Source: Chelativorans sp. J32
Lineage (GTDB): Bacteria > Pseudomonadota > Alphaproteobacteria > Rhizobiales > Rhizobiaceae
Reading direction: 5' to 3'
DNA length: 64,000 bases
NCBI RefSeq assembly: GCF_000518985.1
Contig: NZ_JAEQ01000015.1
Coordinates: 1 to 64,000, forward strand
Below, piece by piece: positions 1-9,320 of the stretch; position 1 is the stretch's first letter, and each line of letters opens with the position of its first letter. Under the pieces are notes generated by a model. The model saw nothing but the letters and a program-made list of their open reading frames with translations. It did no database searches and was not told the DNA's origin. Position numbers and translations under genes: made by a program.

Positions 1-795
<795 letters not shown>

Positions 796-1183
796 CTCAA
801 ATTCCCTTGGGCGGCGTGGTTTTGGATTTCAGTTGCGGGGCGATTAACGACAAAGACCGCAAAAAACAAGCCCCTATCGCCCGGAGCACCGGGGGAGCGC
901 AGCATATCTGGCTGATGCGGTACACCGATAGGTGGCAGTTCAGAGCCACTCGACCCTCCGGGATCAAAGCTGGGTGCTGCATTTCGTCCGATTTCTCTCG
1001 CGGACACATCAAACCGCCGACAGTTTATCACACACAATAGGGAAGAACTGATTATTCCACCGGCAACCCTGTCGGAAAAACGGGCCGGCGGGCCAGGCAA
1101 CGCGCAGCGTAATCTCGTCGTCATACTCGGGTTGCGGAAACCGGCTAAACCGGCTCTACTGCGCGCTCCCACGAGAGAAGGTA
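796..1183. promoter_or_regulatory. Divergent intergenic region upstream of tuf and the ExoD gene
   Basis: This 388-bp stretch has no convincing gene. It must hold the tuf promoter and leader and the start of the ExoD transcript. In the tuf leader, GGGCGAT at 838-844 is complementary to ATCGCCC at 876-882, while GGGGC at 837-841 is complementary to GCCCC at 870-874, so two pairings compete for one segment. A small hairpin CCCGG/CCGGG (880-884/889-893) follows. I could not assign definite -35 and -10 boxes. Confidence 0.5.
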
Positions 1184-1837
1184 ATGCTCCACAGAACTCC
1201 GGACGACGAAAACGCCGACATCGACAGAGGCCGCAGGTCACCCCGCCGCTTTTCTCGTCTTCTCCAGGCCATGGCGGAGGACACGACCCGCGAGCGCATC
1301 TCGGTGAACGATCTGGTTCATGCCATGGGTGACCGCGCGTTCGGCGCCCTGATGCTGGTCTTCGCGCTTCCTAATGTTCTGCCCATGCCGCCGGGAACCT
1401 CCGGCCTGCTCGGGCTGCCGCTCGTCTTTCTCGCCGCGCAGCTCATGCTCGGCCAAAGTCCCTGGCTGCCCAAATTCATCGGAACCCGGTCGATCCGCCG
1501 GGCCGACTTTGCGGTGTTCATCGAGCGCGCCGCGCCTTGGCTGCGTCGAGCCGAGCGCTTGCTTCGCCCTCGCCTCCTTCCCCTTGTCAGCCCGGCCGCC
1601 GAGCATGTCATCGGGGCATTCTGTCTGGTGCTGGCGATCGTCCTTCTTCTGCCGGTCCCGCTCGGCAACATGCTTCCGGCCCTTTCCATCTCCGTTTTCT
1701 CGTTCGGCATTCTCGGCCGCGATGGCGTCTGGATCGTCGTCGGCGTGTTGCTTGCCGGCGTGTCCGCGATCGTCGCAGGTGGCGTGGTTTTCGCGCTTGT
1801 GAAAGGGGCGATCTTCCTCCTGACGCGGCAACTCTAA
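1184..1837 (+). CDS. exoD: ExoD family exopolysaccharide-associated membrane protein
   Basis: This 217-residue protein matches the ExoD family (PF06055), inner-membrane proteins first linked to exopolysaccharide production and alkali tolerance in Sinorhizobium; the molecular activity is unknown. The N-terminal 45 residues are polar and charged. They are followed by typical ExoD features: a GDRAFGALMLVFALPNVLP stretch around residues 47-65, then membrane segments near 68-85, 143-165 and 180-210. Length agrees with the family. GAGAAGG lies just upstream of the ATG. It stands alone on the plus strand, 67 bp before the ZIP-like gene, and may be co-transcribed with it. Confidence 0.85.
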   Translation: MLHRTPDDENADIDRGRRSPRRFSRLLQAMAEDTTRERISVNDLVHAMGDRAFGALMLVFALPNVLPMPPGTSGLLGLPLVFLAAQLMLGQSPWLPKFIGTRSIRRADFAVFIERAAPWLRRAERLLRPRLLPLVSPAAEHVIGAFCLVLAIVLLLPVPLGNMLPALSISVFSFGILGRDGVWIVVGVLLAGVSAIVAGGVVFALVKGAIFLLTRQL

Positions 1838-1904
1838 ACCAGGCCGGGCGAGGAACTTTCCCCTCAGCGGCCCGTTCACGGGCTTGCGTTGAGGGATCGC
1901 CAGC

Positions 1905-2684
1905 ATGGATGGACAAGCTCTGACCGTACTCGCCGTCGCGTTCTCGGCTGCGCTTGCTTCCACGGCCGGTGGTGTTATCGCCATCTATCTGCGGGCGGGC
2001 AGTTTCTTGCTTTCGATGGCCGTCGGATTTGCCGCTGGTGTCCTGCTCGGCACCTTCGCGTTCGAGATGGTGCCTAAGGCGCTGGAACAGTCCTCGCTCG
2101 TGATAACCGTCGGCGGCTTCGCTTTAGGATTTGCCCTTGTTTATGGTCTCGATCTCCTCGTGAACCGTGGTCGCATGGCCGGTGGTGAAGCCGACCAAAT
2201 CGGCTTCGTCAGATCTTTCCATCGGCGCCACAAGCCTCATGGCAGCCAAGTAACGGTCCTTGCCGGCGCAACGAGTGCCGAGGAGCTGATCGAGGGCATC
2301 ACCATTGGTGTGGGCGCCGCAATAGATCCCAGTGTTGCTTTCATCGTTGGCGCCGCGATTTTCATCGACAATATCAGCGAGGCCCTCAGCATCGGTGAAC
2401 TCGTTCGCAAGGAAACCGAGAAGGGTTACAAATGGCGCATCCTGAAATGGACCAATATCATTGCTCTGTCGCTGTTCGTCTCGGCTATGGTGGGATGGTT
2501 CGCGTTACGCGGCCTGCCGCCCGGGCTTCTCGGTTTCCTTCTGGCCATAGGCGCCGGAGGCATGTTCTACCTGACCGTCACGGACCTGGTGCCCGAGGCA
2601 GAGGACCATCACTACCAGGAGTCCTCTGCGATCGCGATCTGCGCCGGCTTCCTCACGATCCTCATCTTGTCCGAACTGATGTAG
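1905..2684 (+). CDS. ZIP family metal transporter-like protein with altered metal site
   Basis: The 259-residue protein has about eight hydrophobic segments arranged as in ZIP (SLC39-like) divalent metal transporters, with a charged loop around residues 88-118. Two ZIP signature helices are recognisable. The first reads EELIEG where HNxPEG is usual; the second reads DNISEA where HNIPEG is usual. The histidines that bind zinc in characterised ZIPs are thus Glu and Asp, while the following Glu is kept in both. I infer a ZIP paralogue with different metal preference or activity. The ATG follows GAGGGAT. It is downstream of exoD and convergent with the DUF1003 gene. Confidence 0.75.
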   Translation: MDGQALTVLAVAFSAALASTAGGVIAIYLRAGSFLLSMAVGFAAGVLLGTFAFEMVPKALEQSSLVITVGGFALGFALVYGLDLLVNRGRMAGGEADQIGFVRSFHRRHKPHGSQVTVLAGATSAEELIEGITIGVGAAIDPSVAFIVGAAIFIDNISEALSIGELVRKETEKGYKWRILKWTNIIALSLFVSAMVGWFALRGLPPGLLGFLLAIGAGGMFYLTVTDLVPEAEDHHYQESSAIAICAGFLTILILSELM

Positions 2685-2697
2685 TATTCGCGGGGGA

Positions 2698-3249
2698 TTA
2701 CGAAGTACCCTCCTGTTCCCTCCTGTGCGCCTCGATCTCGTCCAGCACCGCCTCCGGCGCGATATCGCTCTTTATTTCCCGGACTTCCCGGTCCGATAGC
2801 GGCAGCCTTGAATCCAGCCGGTCCGCGATCGCGGTGATCATCTCGGCCAATTTCGTCAGTTCATGCTCGGTGAGGAGGTTGATCTGCAGATCGAGGTCGG
2901 CTCGCTTGTCGGCCGCCGCGGCCATTCGGTTCTGACTGATGAGCACGAAGGTCGACAGGAATATCGCTTCTACTGAAGCCACCATCGCCAGAACGACGAA
3001 AGTGGGGTCGAAGCGCGGGACTCCGGGTATGAAACCCAGATTGGAAACGATCCAGAAGCCGTAGACAGCAAGATGCAGGTAGACGAAGCGCATGCTGCCG
3101 GTAAAACCGGTGATCGCATCCGCGATCCGCTCCTCCAGCTTTGCCTGCTCTGCTTCGTCGGCGCGTCGTTTCTCGATGGCTTCGATGTTGCGCTTGAGCG
3201 CGCTGCTCAGCTTGTCCGCGGGAGGTGGAGGCAGTGTGGGTGAAGTCAT
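2698..3249 (-). CDS. DUF1003 family membrane protein
   Basis: The 183-residue product fits DUF1003, small bacterial membrane proteins of unknown function. Residues 1-50 are polar and charged. Two membrane helices follow at about 54-75 (HLAVYGFWIVSNLGFIP) and 86-108 (LAMVASVEAIFLSTFVLIS), then a basic, helical cytoplasmic tail with QNRM/ADKRADLDLQ, as is typical. It ends 13 bp from the ZIP-like gene, which converges on it, and lies downstream of the manganese catalase on the same strand with a large inverted repeat between them. No function can be assigned. Confidence 0.85.
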   Translation of the reverse strand: MTSPTLPPPPADKLSSALKRNIEAIEKRRADEAEQAKLEERIADAITGFTGSMRFVYLHLAVYGFWIVSNLGFIPGVPRFDPTFVVLAMVASVEAIFLSTFVLISQNRMAAAADKRADLDLQINLLTEHELTKLAEMITAIADRLDSRLPLSDREVREIKSDIAPEAVLDEIEAHRREQEGTS

Positions 3250-3265
3250 AATGGAACGTCCATGG

Positions 3266-3293
3266 GCAATCCGGCAGCCTCCTGCCGGATTGC
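3266..3293. repeat. Perfect 12-bp inverted repeat between catalase and DUF1003 gene
   Basis: GCAATCCGGCAG (3266-3277) and its exact complement CTGCCGGATTGC (3282-3293) flank a 4-nt loop. It lies 50 bp downstream of the catalase stop and 17 bp upstream of the DUF1003 start. On the minus strand it lacks a following T-run, so it may be a weak terminator, an mRNA-processing hairpin or a protein-binding palindrome. Confidence 0.6.
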
Positions 3294-3343
3294 GAAAACC
3301 GGAAACCTCGCCGGAATGTTCCTCGAGATGCCGCTTCCGGTCG

Positions 3344-4225
3344 TCAGGTCGAAGAAGGCGGCATCGGCGCCTTGGGCGTGCCGTGCAGCAGTGGATCGCC
3401 CTGGCTTAACTCTTCAACGACCTCGCCCAAAGGCTGCGGATCGGCTAGATATTCGAATTCGCCCTGCCCATCGGGCGACGGTCCCGCTGCCCAGCGCCCC
3501 TGCTGGCTTTCGGTACCGCCGGAACAGTTCCAGAACTGGTAGGCGACTTCCGCCATTTCCTTCTCCTGCGGGAAGCTCATCGGCACCGGCGTCATGTCGA
3601 GGCCATCTGCTTCCAATTCGGCTATGGCGGCCAGCCACTGGTTCTGATGCATGGTGTCGCGGGCGATCAGGAAGGAGAGCATATCGCGCACGCCCGGATC
3701 GTCCGTCAACTCATAGAGCCGGCAGACTTGCAGCCTGCCCTGCGATTCGGCGGTAACATTGAAGCGGAAGTCGGCCAGCAGATTGCCCGAAGCGATGGTG
3801 TAGCGCGCATTCCAGGGATAGCCTACGCTGTCGGTTGGGGTCGCTCCCTGTCCGGAAACGATCGCATGTTGCGGGTTCATGCCCGAGACGATCACGTCCT
3901 CCAGGCGCGAGCCGCCGAGCACTGCTCCGATCGCCGAATTCTTCGCCGCATCCTCCCTAGCCTCGACCGGCGAGGTCTCCAGGAGCCTGGCGATCATCGT
4001 TGCCAGCATTTCCACATGCGCGATCTCTTCGGTGCCGATGTCCAGGATCATGTCGCGGTATTTGGCGGGCGCGCGACAGTTCCAGCCTTGGAAGAGATAG
4101 GTCATCATGACGCTGATCTCTCCCCACTGGCCGCCCAACACCTCCTGCAGCTTTTTGGCGTAGACCGGATCCGGACGTTCGGGCTTTGCGTGATATTGAA
4201 ATTGGTTCGTTCGAAAGAACATCAT
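3344..4225 (-). CDS. Manganese catalase
   Basis: The protein belongs to the manganese (non-heme) catalase family (PF05067), which disproportionates hydrogen peroxide at a dimanganese site. From the ATG at 4225 it is 293 residues and starts MMFFRTNQFQYHAKPE. Ligand motifs are visible: GQWGEISVMMTY, DIGTEEIAHVEML (Glu and His ligands) and RDTMHQNQW (His ligand), in family order. AGAGGAGAG precedes this ATG at good spacing; the frame stays open 32 codons further upstream but that extension does not resemble the family. Such enzymes commonly belong to stress regulons; no regulator site was identified here. The gene is followed by an inverted repeat and DUF1003. Confidence 0.93.
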   Translation of the reverse strand: MMFFRTNQFQYHAKPERPDPVYAKKLQEVLGGQWGEISVMMTYLFQGWNCRAPAKYRDMILDIGTEEIAHVEMLATMIARLLETSPVEAREDAAKNSAIGAVLGGSRLEDVIVSGMNPQHAIVSGQGATPTDSVGYPWNARYTIASGNLLADFRFNVTAESQGRLQVCRLYELTDDPGVRDMLSFLIARDTMHQNQWLAAIAELEADGLDMTPVPMSFPQEKEMAEVAYQFWNCSGGTESQQGRWAAGPSPDGQGEFEYLADPQPLGEVVEELSQGDPLLHGTPKAPMPPSST

Positions 4226-4415
4226 GCTCTCCTCTGGTTCGGGAAGGACCGCGGGCTGAAGCGGCATATCCTCGCGAACCTCGGCGGGTGCCGCATGTTC
4301 CCGGCACCCTCGAGCGAGCACAATTTATGATCGAGCCAAGTTCCGGTTATCGGGAGACGGTGCGAAGCGCGAAAACAAAGGGCGCCGCATGGGCGCCCGG
4401 TCCTGGAAAGCTGAT

Positions 4416-4489
4416 TGGAGGCCTCGCCCGGAATCGAACCGGGGTGCAAGGATTTGCAGTCCTCTGCGTAACCACTCCGCCACGAGGCC
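4416..4489 (-). tRNA. tRNA-Cys (GCA anticodon)
   Basis: The minus strand folds into a cloverleaf: acceptor arms GGCCTCG (5') and CGAGGCC (3'), anticodon loop CTGCAAA giving anticodon GCA, T arm CCGGTTCGATTCCGG, discriminator T and an encoded CCA at 4418-4416. Total 74 nt. It stands alone between the catalase and the FkbM gene. I saw no duplicated 3' end that would mark an integration site. Confidence 0.97.
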
Positions 4490-4753
4490 CCTCGACGAAA
4501 ACACAAGGTTTTTCAGTCGTTTGCACAGGACGTGAATTTTCATTCCGAAAAATCGCCTTTGCGCATCCCGAATAAGCGTTTTCAGTTTGTCCCGTCAAGG
4601 ATCAAAAACCGATGTCCATGTTTTTCCTTGTTAGCGCCTTGATCAGCGGCAGATTCACCTTTTTTTGGAACTCCCAAGGGCAGTCATCCCATCAACGCCT
4701 GCCCGAATCCAGGCGGGCTCAGGCTGCTTGCAGCCACTCGTTGATCGTGACCG

Positions 4754-5650
4754 CTAGTCTCCTCCAGCAAAGACTGCTCGAGGATGGGTTCGTGGCTGCA
4801 ACTCGAGAACTTTGGTCAGGCACGACCTAAGACACGGTTTAGCCACCTTATCGCGCACCCCTCGCGATCGTTCGATGCTCTCGATATGAGACAGGAGCAC
4901 CTGTTCCCGTTCCTTAAGGTGCTGAAGTGTATGCTCCAGCCGGCAGATCGCTTCATCTGCGTCGTTGGAATATTCAGCCGGCATCCGCGATCGTCTGAGC
5001 GCGAACAAGGGGAGGACATCCCTTCTCACAAAAAACGCATTTGCATTCGAGCTGATGTCATATTCATAGCCAAGGCTGCTCATCTCAGATCGGAGTCTTC
5101 CCAGGCCAATATGGCCATACTCGATGCACATGACGAGCGGCCAAACCCGGCCGCCTTTCATGCCCTTCAGAACCTGCATCTCATGGCCTTCCACGTCGAG
5201 GACCAAAAGGTCGACTTGATCGATCCCCTCTTTATCCGTGAAATCGCGCCAAGTGATCGTGAGCACTTCGATCTCCTCTACCGTGCACCCGCGCGCCTTT
5301 AAGTCCGCCAGGTGATCCGGCGCGTGGGTTATAGACCCATTACCGAAATGCTCACCGAGATTAGGATGGTGCACGTGCCGAAAGAGAGACAACCCACCCC
5401 TATCCGAGAGGGCAAGCTGGAGATTGCGGGAGTTCGGGCGGTTGCGTTGCAACGCCGCAAATAGGGCTGGAACGGGTTCTAGATTGAAGCCGCTCCAACC
5501 CAACGATTCTTCGAAGAACTTGCATGAGCACTCGGTCAGGCCGTCAAATGCGCCGCACTCTACGAAGATACCGGAAATGCCTCGGTCGGGGAAATAGCGT
5601 TCAAATAGGAAGCGATCCACCGGAGGATCAAACTGTCCGTAGAACTTCAT
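4754..5650 (-). CDS. FkbM family methyltransferase
   Basis: The 298-residue protein resembles FkbM-type SAM-dependent methyltransferases, often used to O-methylate sugars or polyketides. The core is FVECGAFDGLTECSCKFFEE (SAM-binding loop, near residues 29-48), NLEPVPALFAAL with the acidic residue that usually contacts SAM ribose, and LLVLDVEGHEMQVLKG with the EGxE-like motif typical of FkbM proteins. The C-terminal 90 residues are charged and predicted helical. I chose the ATG at 5650 because GGAGATGGGGA precedes it; an ATG 30 bp upstream is possible. No glycosyltransferase or polysaccharide gene sits beside it, so the substrate is unknown. Confidence 0.85.
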   Translation of the reverse strand: MKFYGQFDPPVDRFLFERYFPDRGISGIFVECGAFDGLTECSCKFFEESLGWSGFNLEPVPALFAALQRNRPNSRNLQLALSDRGGLSLFRHVHHPNLGEHFGNGSITHAPDHLADLKARGCTVEEIEVLTITWRDFTDKEGIDQVDLLVLDVEGHEMQVLKGMKGGRVWPLVMCIEYGHIGLGRLRSEMSSLGYEYDISSNANAFFVRRDVLPLFALRRSRMPAEYSNDADEAICRLEHTLQHLKEREQVLLSHIESIERSRGVRDKVAKPCLRSCLTKVLELQPRTHPRAVFAGGD

Positions 5651-5688
5651 TCCCCATCTCCGCAGCCCGATAGGCTCCATGCCATATC

Positions 5689-6003
5689 TCAGGCGCGGGT
5701 GGAAGGCAGTCTAGCCTTTCTGGCCTGCTTTCTCGCCGGTGTGCACAACAGAGTTCGCTGACGATGCACGCCGTCAAGGATTGACATAGATTTTGCTGCT
5801 AAGGGGCAATCCACTCGCGCAGATCGCGGATGTTGGATCGAGCGATAGCGGTTTGCAGCATGTAGGCCCTTATAAGCAGCACGCGTGGTGGAAGCCTCGA
5901 CATCGATAAGCGCGCTCGTCTTCGCACTCTTCTGCTCGATGGCCTGCCGGGTCTCCACGAATTTTGATCGAGTGCCCGCGAAAGCCTGCGCTTGCTCGAT
6001 CAT
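5689..6003 (-). CDS. Doubtful open frame, 104 residues, in a gene-poor stretch
   Basis: This is the longest sensible frame in the 557 bp between the FkbM gene (start 5650) and the end of the translocase gene (6208). The first 45 residues look protein-like (charged, helical, starting MIEQAQAFAG), but the C-terminal half is rich in Arg, Ser and Pro, as shadow frames often are. I recognise no domain and no strong ribosome site. It may be a remnant of a degraded gene. The rest of the interval (6004-6207) has only a short palindrome, TGAAC-N10-GTTCA, at 6150-6169. Confidence 0.2.
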   Translation of the reverse strand: MIEQAQAFAGTRSKFVETRQAIEQKSAKTSALIDVEASTTRAAYKGLHAANRYRSIQHPRSARVDCPLAAKSMSILDGVHRQRTLLCTPARKQARKARLPSTRA

Positions 6004-6207
6004 GAGGTATTCCGCCCTTCGACTTCTTCATCGTCGTATGGGGTCAGGTGGGGTGTACCCGGCCTCGATCTGTTCCGGGACGTCTGGACCGGGCAAACAG
6101 GCTACTCAAGCCAGCGGCTGCTACCGCGTCAAACGGTGACGGCTCATTCTGAACGATTTCCATGGTTCATTCAGAACGACGCCACCCGCCCGACCCAGAC
6201 CTCAGCG

Positions 6208-8808
6208 TCAGTCCGCCTCCTGCTCCCTGGGGGCGGTATCCCGGCTGCCCATCAGGATATCCCGCTTGCCGACATGGTTGGGCTTGCCCACAAGCCCCTC
6301 CTGCTCCATCCGCTCGATCAGCGAGGCGGCGCGGTTATAACCGATGCCAAGCCGCCTCTGGATATAGGAGGTGGAGCATCTCTTGTCCCGCAGGACCACC
6401 TTGACCGCCTGGTCGTAGAGATCATTCCCGTCCTCGGACGCGATCGCACCCTTGTCGAACACGGCGCTGTCCTCTTCGGCAGCCTGCTCTTCCTCTTCAT
6501 CCGCGGTGACGGTCTCGAGATATTCCGGCCGCCCCTGCGTCTTCAGGTGAGCGACAACCTGCTCCACCTCCTCGTCGGAAACGAAAGGCCCATGCACGCG
6601 CACGATGCGCCCGCCGCCGGACATATGGAGCATGTCGCCCTGCCCCAAAAGTTGCTCCGCCCCCTGCTCGCCCAGAATCGTGCGACTGTCGATTTTCGAT
6701 GTCACCTGGAAGGAAATGCGGGTCGGGAAATTGGCCTTGATCGTGCCGGTGATCACATCCACCGAAGGACGCTGGGTCGCCATGATGAGATGGATGCCGG
6801 CGGCGCGCGCCATCTGCGCCAGCCGCTGGATCGCGCCCTCGATCTCCTTGCCGGCGACCATCATAAGGTCGGCCATTTCATCGACAATAACGACGATGTA
6901 AGGCATCGGAGCAAGATCCATTTCCTGCTCTTCAAAGATCGGTTCGCCTGTCGACCGGTCGAAGCCGGTCTGCACGGAGATGAGCACCGGTTCGCCCTTG
7001 TCGCGCGCCGCCGCGGCGCGCTGGTTGTAGCCGTCGATGTTGCGCACGCCGAGCCGCGCCATCTTGCGATAGCGGTCCTCCATCTCGCGCACCGCCCATT
7101 TCAGCGCCGTCACAGCCTTCTTGGGGTCGGTAACGACAGGGGTGAGCAGATGCGGAATGCCATCATAGACGGAGAGCTCCAGCATCTTGGGATCGACCAT
7201 GATCAGCCTGCACTCTTCGGGCCGCAGCCGGTAGAGCAGCGACAGGATCATTGTGTTGATCGCGACCGATTTGCCCGAGCCCGTCGTGCCGGCCACCAGC
7301 AGGTGCGGCATCTTGGCGAGTTCGGCGATCACCGGCTCGCCTCCGATCGTCTTGCCCAGGCAGAGCGCCAATTTGTAGCCCGTCTTGTGGAAGTCGTTCG
7401 ACTGGATGAGCTCACGGAGATAGACCGTTTCGCGCGAGACATTCGGCAGTTCGATGCCGATGACGTTGCGCCCCGGGACGACTGCCACGCGGGCCGAAAC
7501 AGCCGACATGGAGCGGGCAATGTCATCGGCCAGATTGATGACGCGCGAGGATTTCACACCCGGTGCCGGCTCGAATTCGTAGAGGGTCACGACCGGGCCC
7601 GGGCGGACATGGATGATTTCCCCGCGCACGCCGAAGTCTTCGAGAACGCTTTCCAAGAGGCCGGCATTCTGCTCGATCTGTTCCTGGGTCATGTAGAAGC
7701 CCTGCCCCTCGGGCGCGTCCTGCAGCAGATCCTCGGACGGGAACTCGTAGGAGCCTTCCACGGACATGCGCTTCCGCGCCACCGCCCCAGGGCGCTTCAA
7801 GGAGGCCGGCGGGAAAGGCACGACCTGCGCTCCCGACTGGACGCGCTCATACGCCTCGGTAACCGGCCCGTCGGCATCGGCCGCAGCGGTCTGCGTTTCA
7901 GCCAGTTCCTCCGACGTGCAGGTGCTTACCTCCTGGCTCTGGATCTCCGGATCCCTTGCGCTGGCAGATGCAGAAGCAGGCCGGCACTCGATTACCTTGA
8001 AGAGCGACGTGATCTCGGAGGGCTGCCGCACGGGAATCTGGATCGGCCTGGTCGTGACAGCGTTCGCGCTCGATTTTGCTTCGGCTATCGGGGACTGCGC
8101 GGACGAGACGGTGTCCCGCTCTTGAGGGCCCTCGAAGGGCATCAGCTCGAAGAAGGCGTGATCGGAAAGGTGGGACCAAAGGGCCCGCCCCGACTGAGCC
8201 TGTCCAAGGGCTTGGCGAGCGAGAGGATTGGCGTTCAGGATCGCACCCGCCTGCCACTCAGGCCGATGTGAATGGGAGCCCTCGGCGCGCATAGTGGCGG
8301 CTTCCGCTGCCTGAGCCTGATCGAGCAAAGATCCAAACGGATATGCGCTGCGCGGCAGCGCAACCGATTCGAGCGGCGCATGCGTCTCGCCACCGGCATT
8401 TTCCTGCGCACCGATGTCTTCAGCCCGCACGGCTTCCTGCCGGGGTTCTGTATCCAGAACCTGCTCGGGCTCAGCCGGGCGACGCCTAATGAACTCTCGT
8501 TCCGGCGTGCGGGTGAAGCGCACATTGGGGGCAAGGAAAAAATAGCTTTGCCAGGGCTGATCCCGGAACTTCTCCTCCGATCGTTCCAGCATGGGATGCG
8601 CTGGAGAACCGGCTGCCTCCGCGCGCTGCCTTTCCAAAGGTCGGCCTTGCTGGACGAGCGCACGGCCTGCCACCTGCGAGGTGTCTTCACCAAAACGGCG
8701 GTGCGTTAGAGGTGGCCGCGCGGCTGTGTCGCTGCCCCTGCGATCATCTCTCACGGACTGATCCTGGTGCAAGCTTTGAGCGGAAAAATTCGACCGGGGA
8801 AAATGCAT
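6208..8808 (-). CDS. ftsK: FtsK/SpoIIIE family DNA translocase lacking the membrane domain
   Basis: FtsK-type motors pump DNA during chromosome segregation at the septum. From the ATG at 8808 the protein is 866 residues. Roughly the first 370 are polar, low-complexity linker with no run of four membrane helices. The motor follows: alpha/beta region (YEFEPAPGVKSSRV), Walker A GTTGSGKS near residue 512, Walker B VVIVDEMADL, and MATQRPSVDVITG. A C-terminal winged-helix gamma domain ends the protein (SYIQRRLGIGYNRAASLIE). Rhizobia such as S. meliloti are known to carry two FtsK paralogues; I infer this is the soluble one. The frame is open to a GTG at 8940. The gene stands alone. Confidence 0.85.
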   Translation of the reverse strand: MHFPRSNFSAQSLHQDQSVRDDRRGSDTAARPPLTHRRFGEDTSQVAGRALVQQGRPLERQRAEAAGSPAHPMLERSEEKFRDQPWQSYFFLAPNVRFTRTPEREFIRRRPAEPEQVLDTEPRQEAVRAEDIGAQENAGGETHAPLESVALPRSAYPFGSLLDQAQAAEAATMRAEGSHSHRPEWQAGAILNANPLARQALGQAQSGRALWSHLSDHAFFELMPFEGPQERDTVSSAQSPIAEAKSSANAVTTRPIQIPVRQPSEITSLFKVIECRPASASASARDPEIQSQEVSTCTSEELAETQTAAADADGPVTEAYERVQSGAQVVPFPPASLKRPGAVARKRMSVEGSYEFPSEDLLQDAPEGQGFYMTQEQIEQNAGLLESVLEDFGVRGEIIHVRPGPVVTLYEFEPAPGVKSSRVINLADDIARSMSAVSARVAVVPGRNVIGIELPNVSRETVYLRELIQSNDFHKTGYKLALCLGKTIGGEPVIAELAKMPHLLVAGTTGSGKSVAINTMILSLLYRLRPEECRLIMVDPKMLELSVYDGIPHLLTPVVTDPKKAVTALKWAVREMEDRYRKMARLGVRNIDGYNQRAAAARDKGEPVLISVQTGFDRSTGEPIFEEQEMDLAPMPYIVVIVDEMADLMMVAGKEIEGAIQRLAQMARAAGIHLIMATQRPSVDVITGTIKANFPTRISFQVTSKIDSRTILGEQGAEQLLGQGDMLHMSGGGRIVRVHGPFVSDEEVEQVVAHLKTQGRPEYLETVTADEEEEQAAEEDSAVFDKGAIASEDGNDLYDQAVKVVLRDKRCSTSYIQRRLGIGYNRAASLIERMEQEGLVGKPNHVGKRDILMGSRDTAPREQEAD

Positions 8809-9035
8809 GACAATAGACTCGAATGCTGACGACGACTCTCCCCCTCGGTAATAGAAAATGAAGGTTAACAGCTTCCCTAAGAGAGGGCCCTGCCGAAGGA
8901 AAAATTCGGATAGAGGGAGCGCGGATAACCGAGACGTCACGACCGTAAGCGCTGGCGTACGGTGCGATTCTGACTGTAAAACAGATGCTTATCCCTGCGC
9001 GTTAAGCTGAGATGTCAGTTTAAGAAGGTTGCCGA

Positions 9036-9197
9036 TCACTTGCGACCAGCTTCGGAGCGTCGGCGCTCCATTTCGGCCTGGTATTCTTCGGCCGACATAT
9101 AGCCAGCATCGACCCATGCACGAATTTGAACTTCATCCATATCGCCGAGGCGAATTTGCGTTGAGGTAAGATGGCGATTTTTCGGTGCGGTTTTCAT
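9036..9197 (-). CDS. Small hypothetical protein, 53 residues
   Basis: A complete small frame runs from ATG (9197) to TGA (9036). The product starts MKTAPKNRHLTSTQIRLGDM and ends in ERRRSEAGRK. It is strongly charged, with a compact middle (DEVQIRAWVDAGYMSAEEYQAEM) that looks like one or two helices of a folded small protein. Codon use is like that of neighbouring genes. It lies between the translocase gene and the transglycosylase lipoprotein gene, all on the minus strand. I recognise no family; a nucleic-acid-binding role is possible but unproven. Confidence 0.6.
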   Translation of the reverse strand: MKTAPKNRHLTSTQIRLGDMDEVQIRAWVDAGYMSAEEYQAEMERRRSEAGRK

Positions 9198-9320
9198 GCC
9201 TGCCAACATCCAATGCCCGTCTCTTATTCACCAATTAGCGGGCACTTAATGTTTGGCAATTTCCGGCAGATCAAAAAATGGCGATCCTCCTCGCCGGCTG
9301 GAGCAAGACGGGCTAACCGG

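Noticed and set aside
4416-4489. tRNA-Cys as an island integration site
   Set aside because: I found no integrase, no repeat of the tRNA 3' end and no compositional break nearby.
5992-8271. Long plus-strand open frame opposite the translocase gene
   Set aside because: It is the antisense shadow of the FtsK-family gene; its composition is rich in Arg, His and Gly and it shows no domain.
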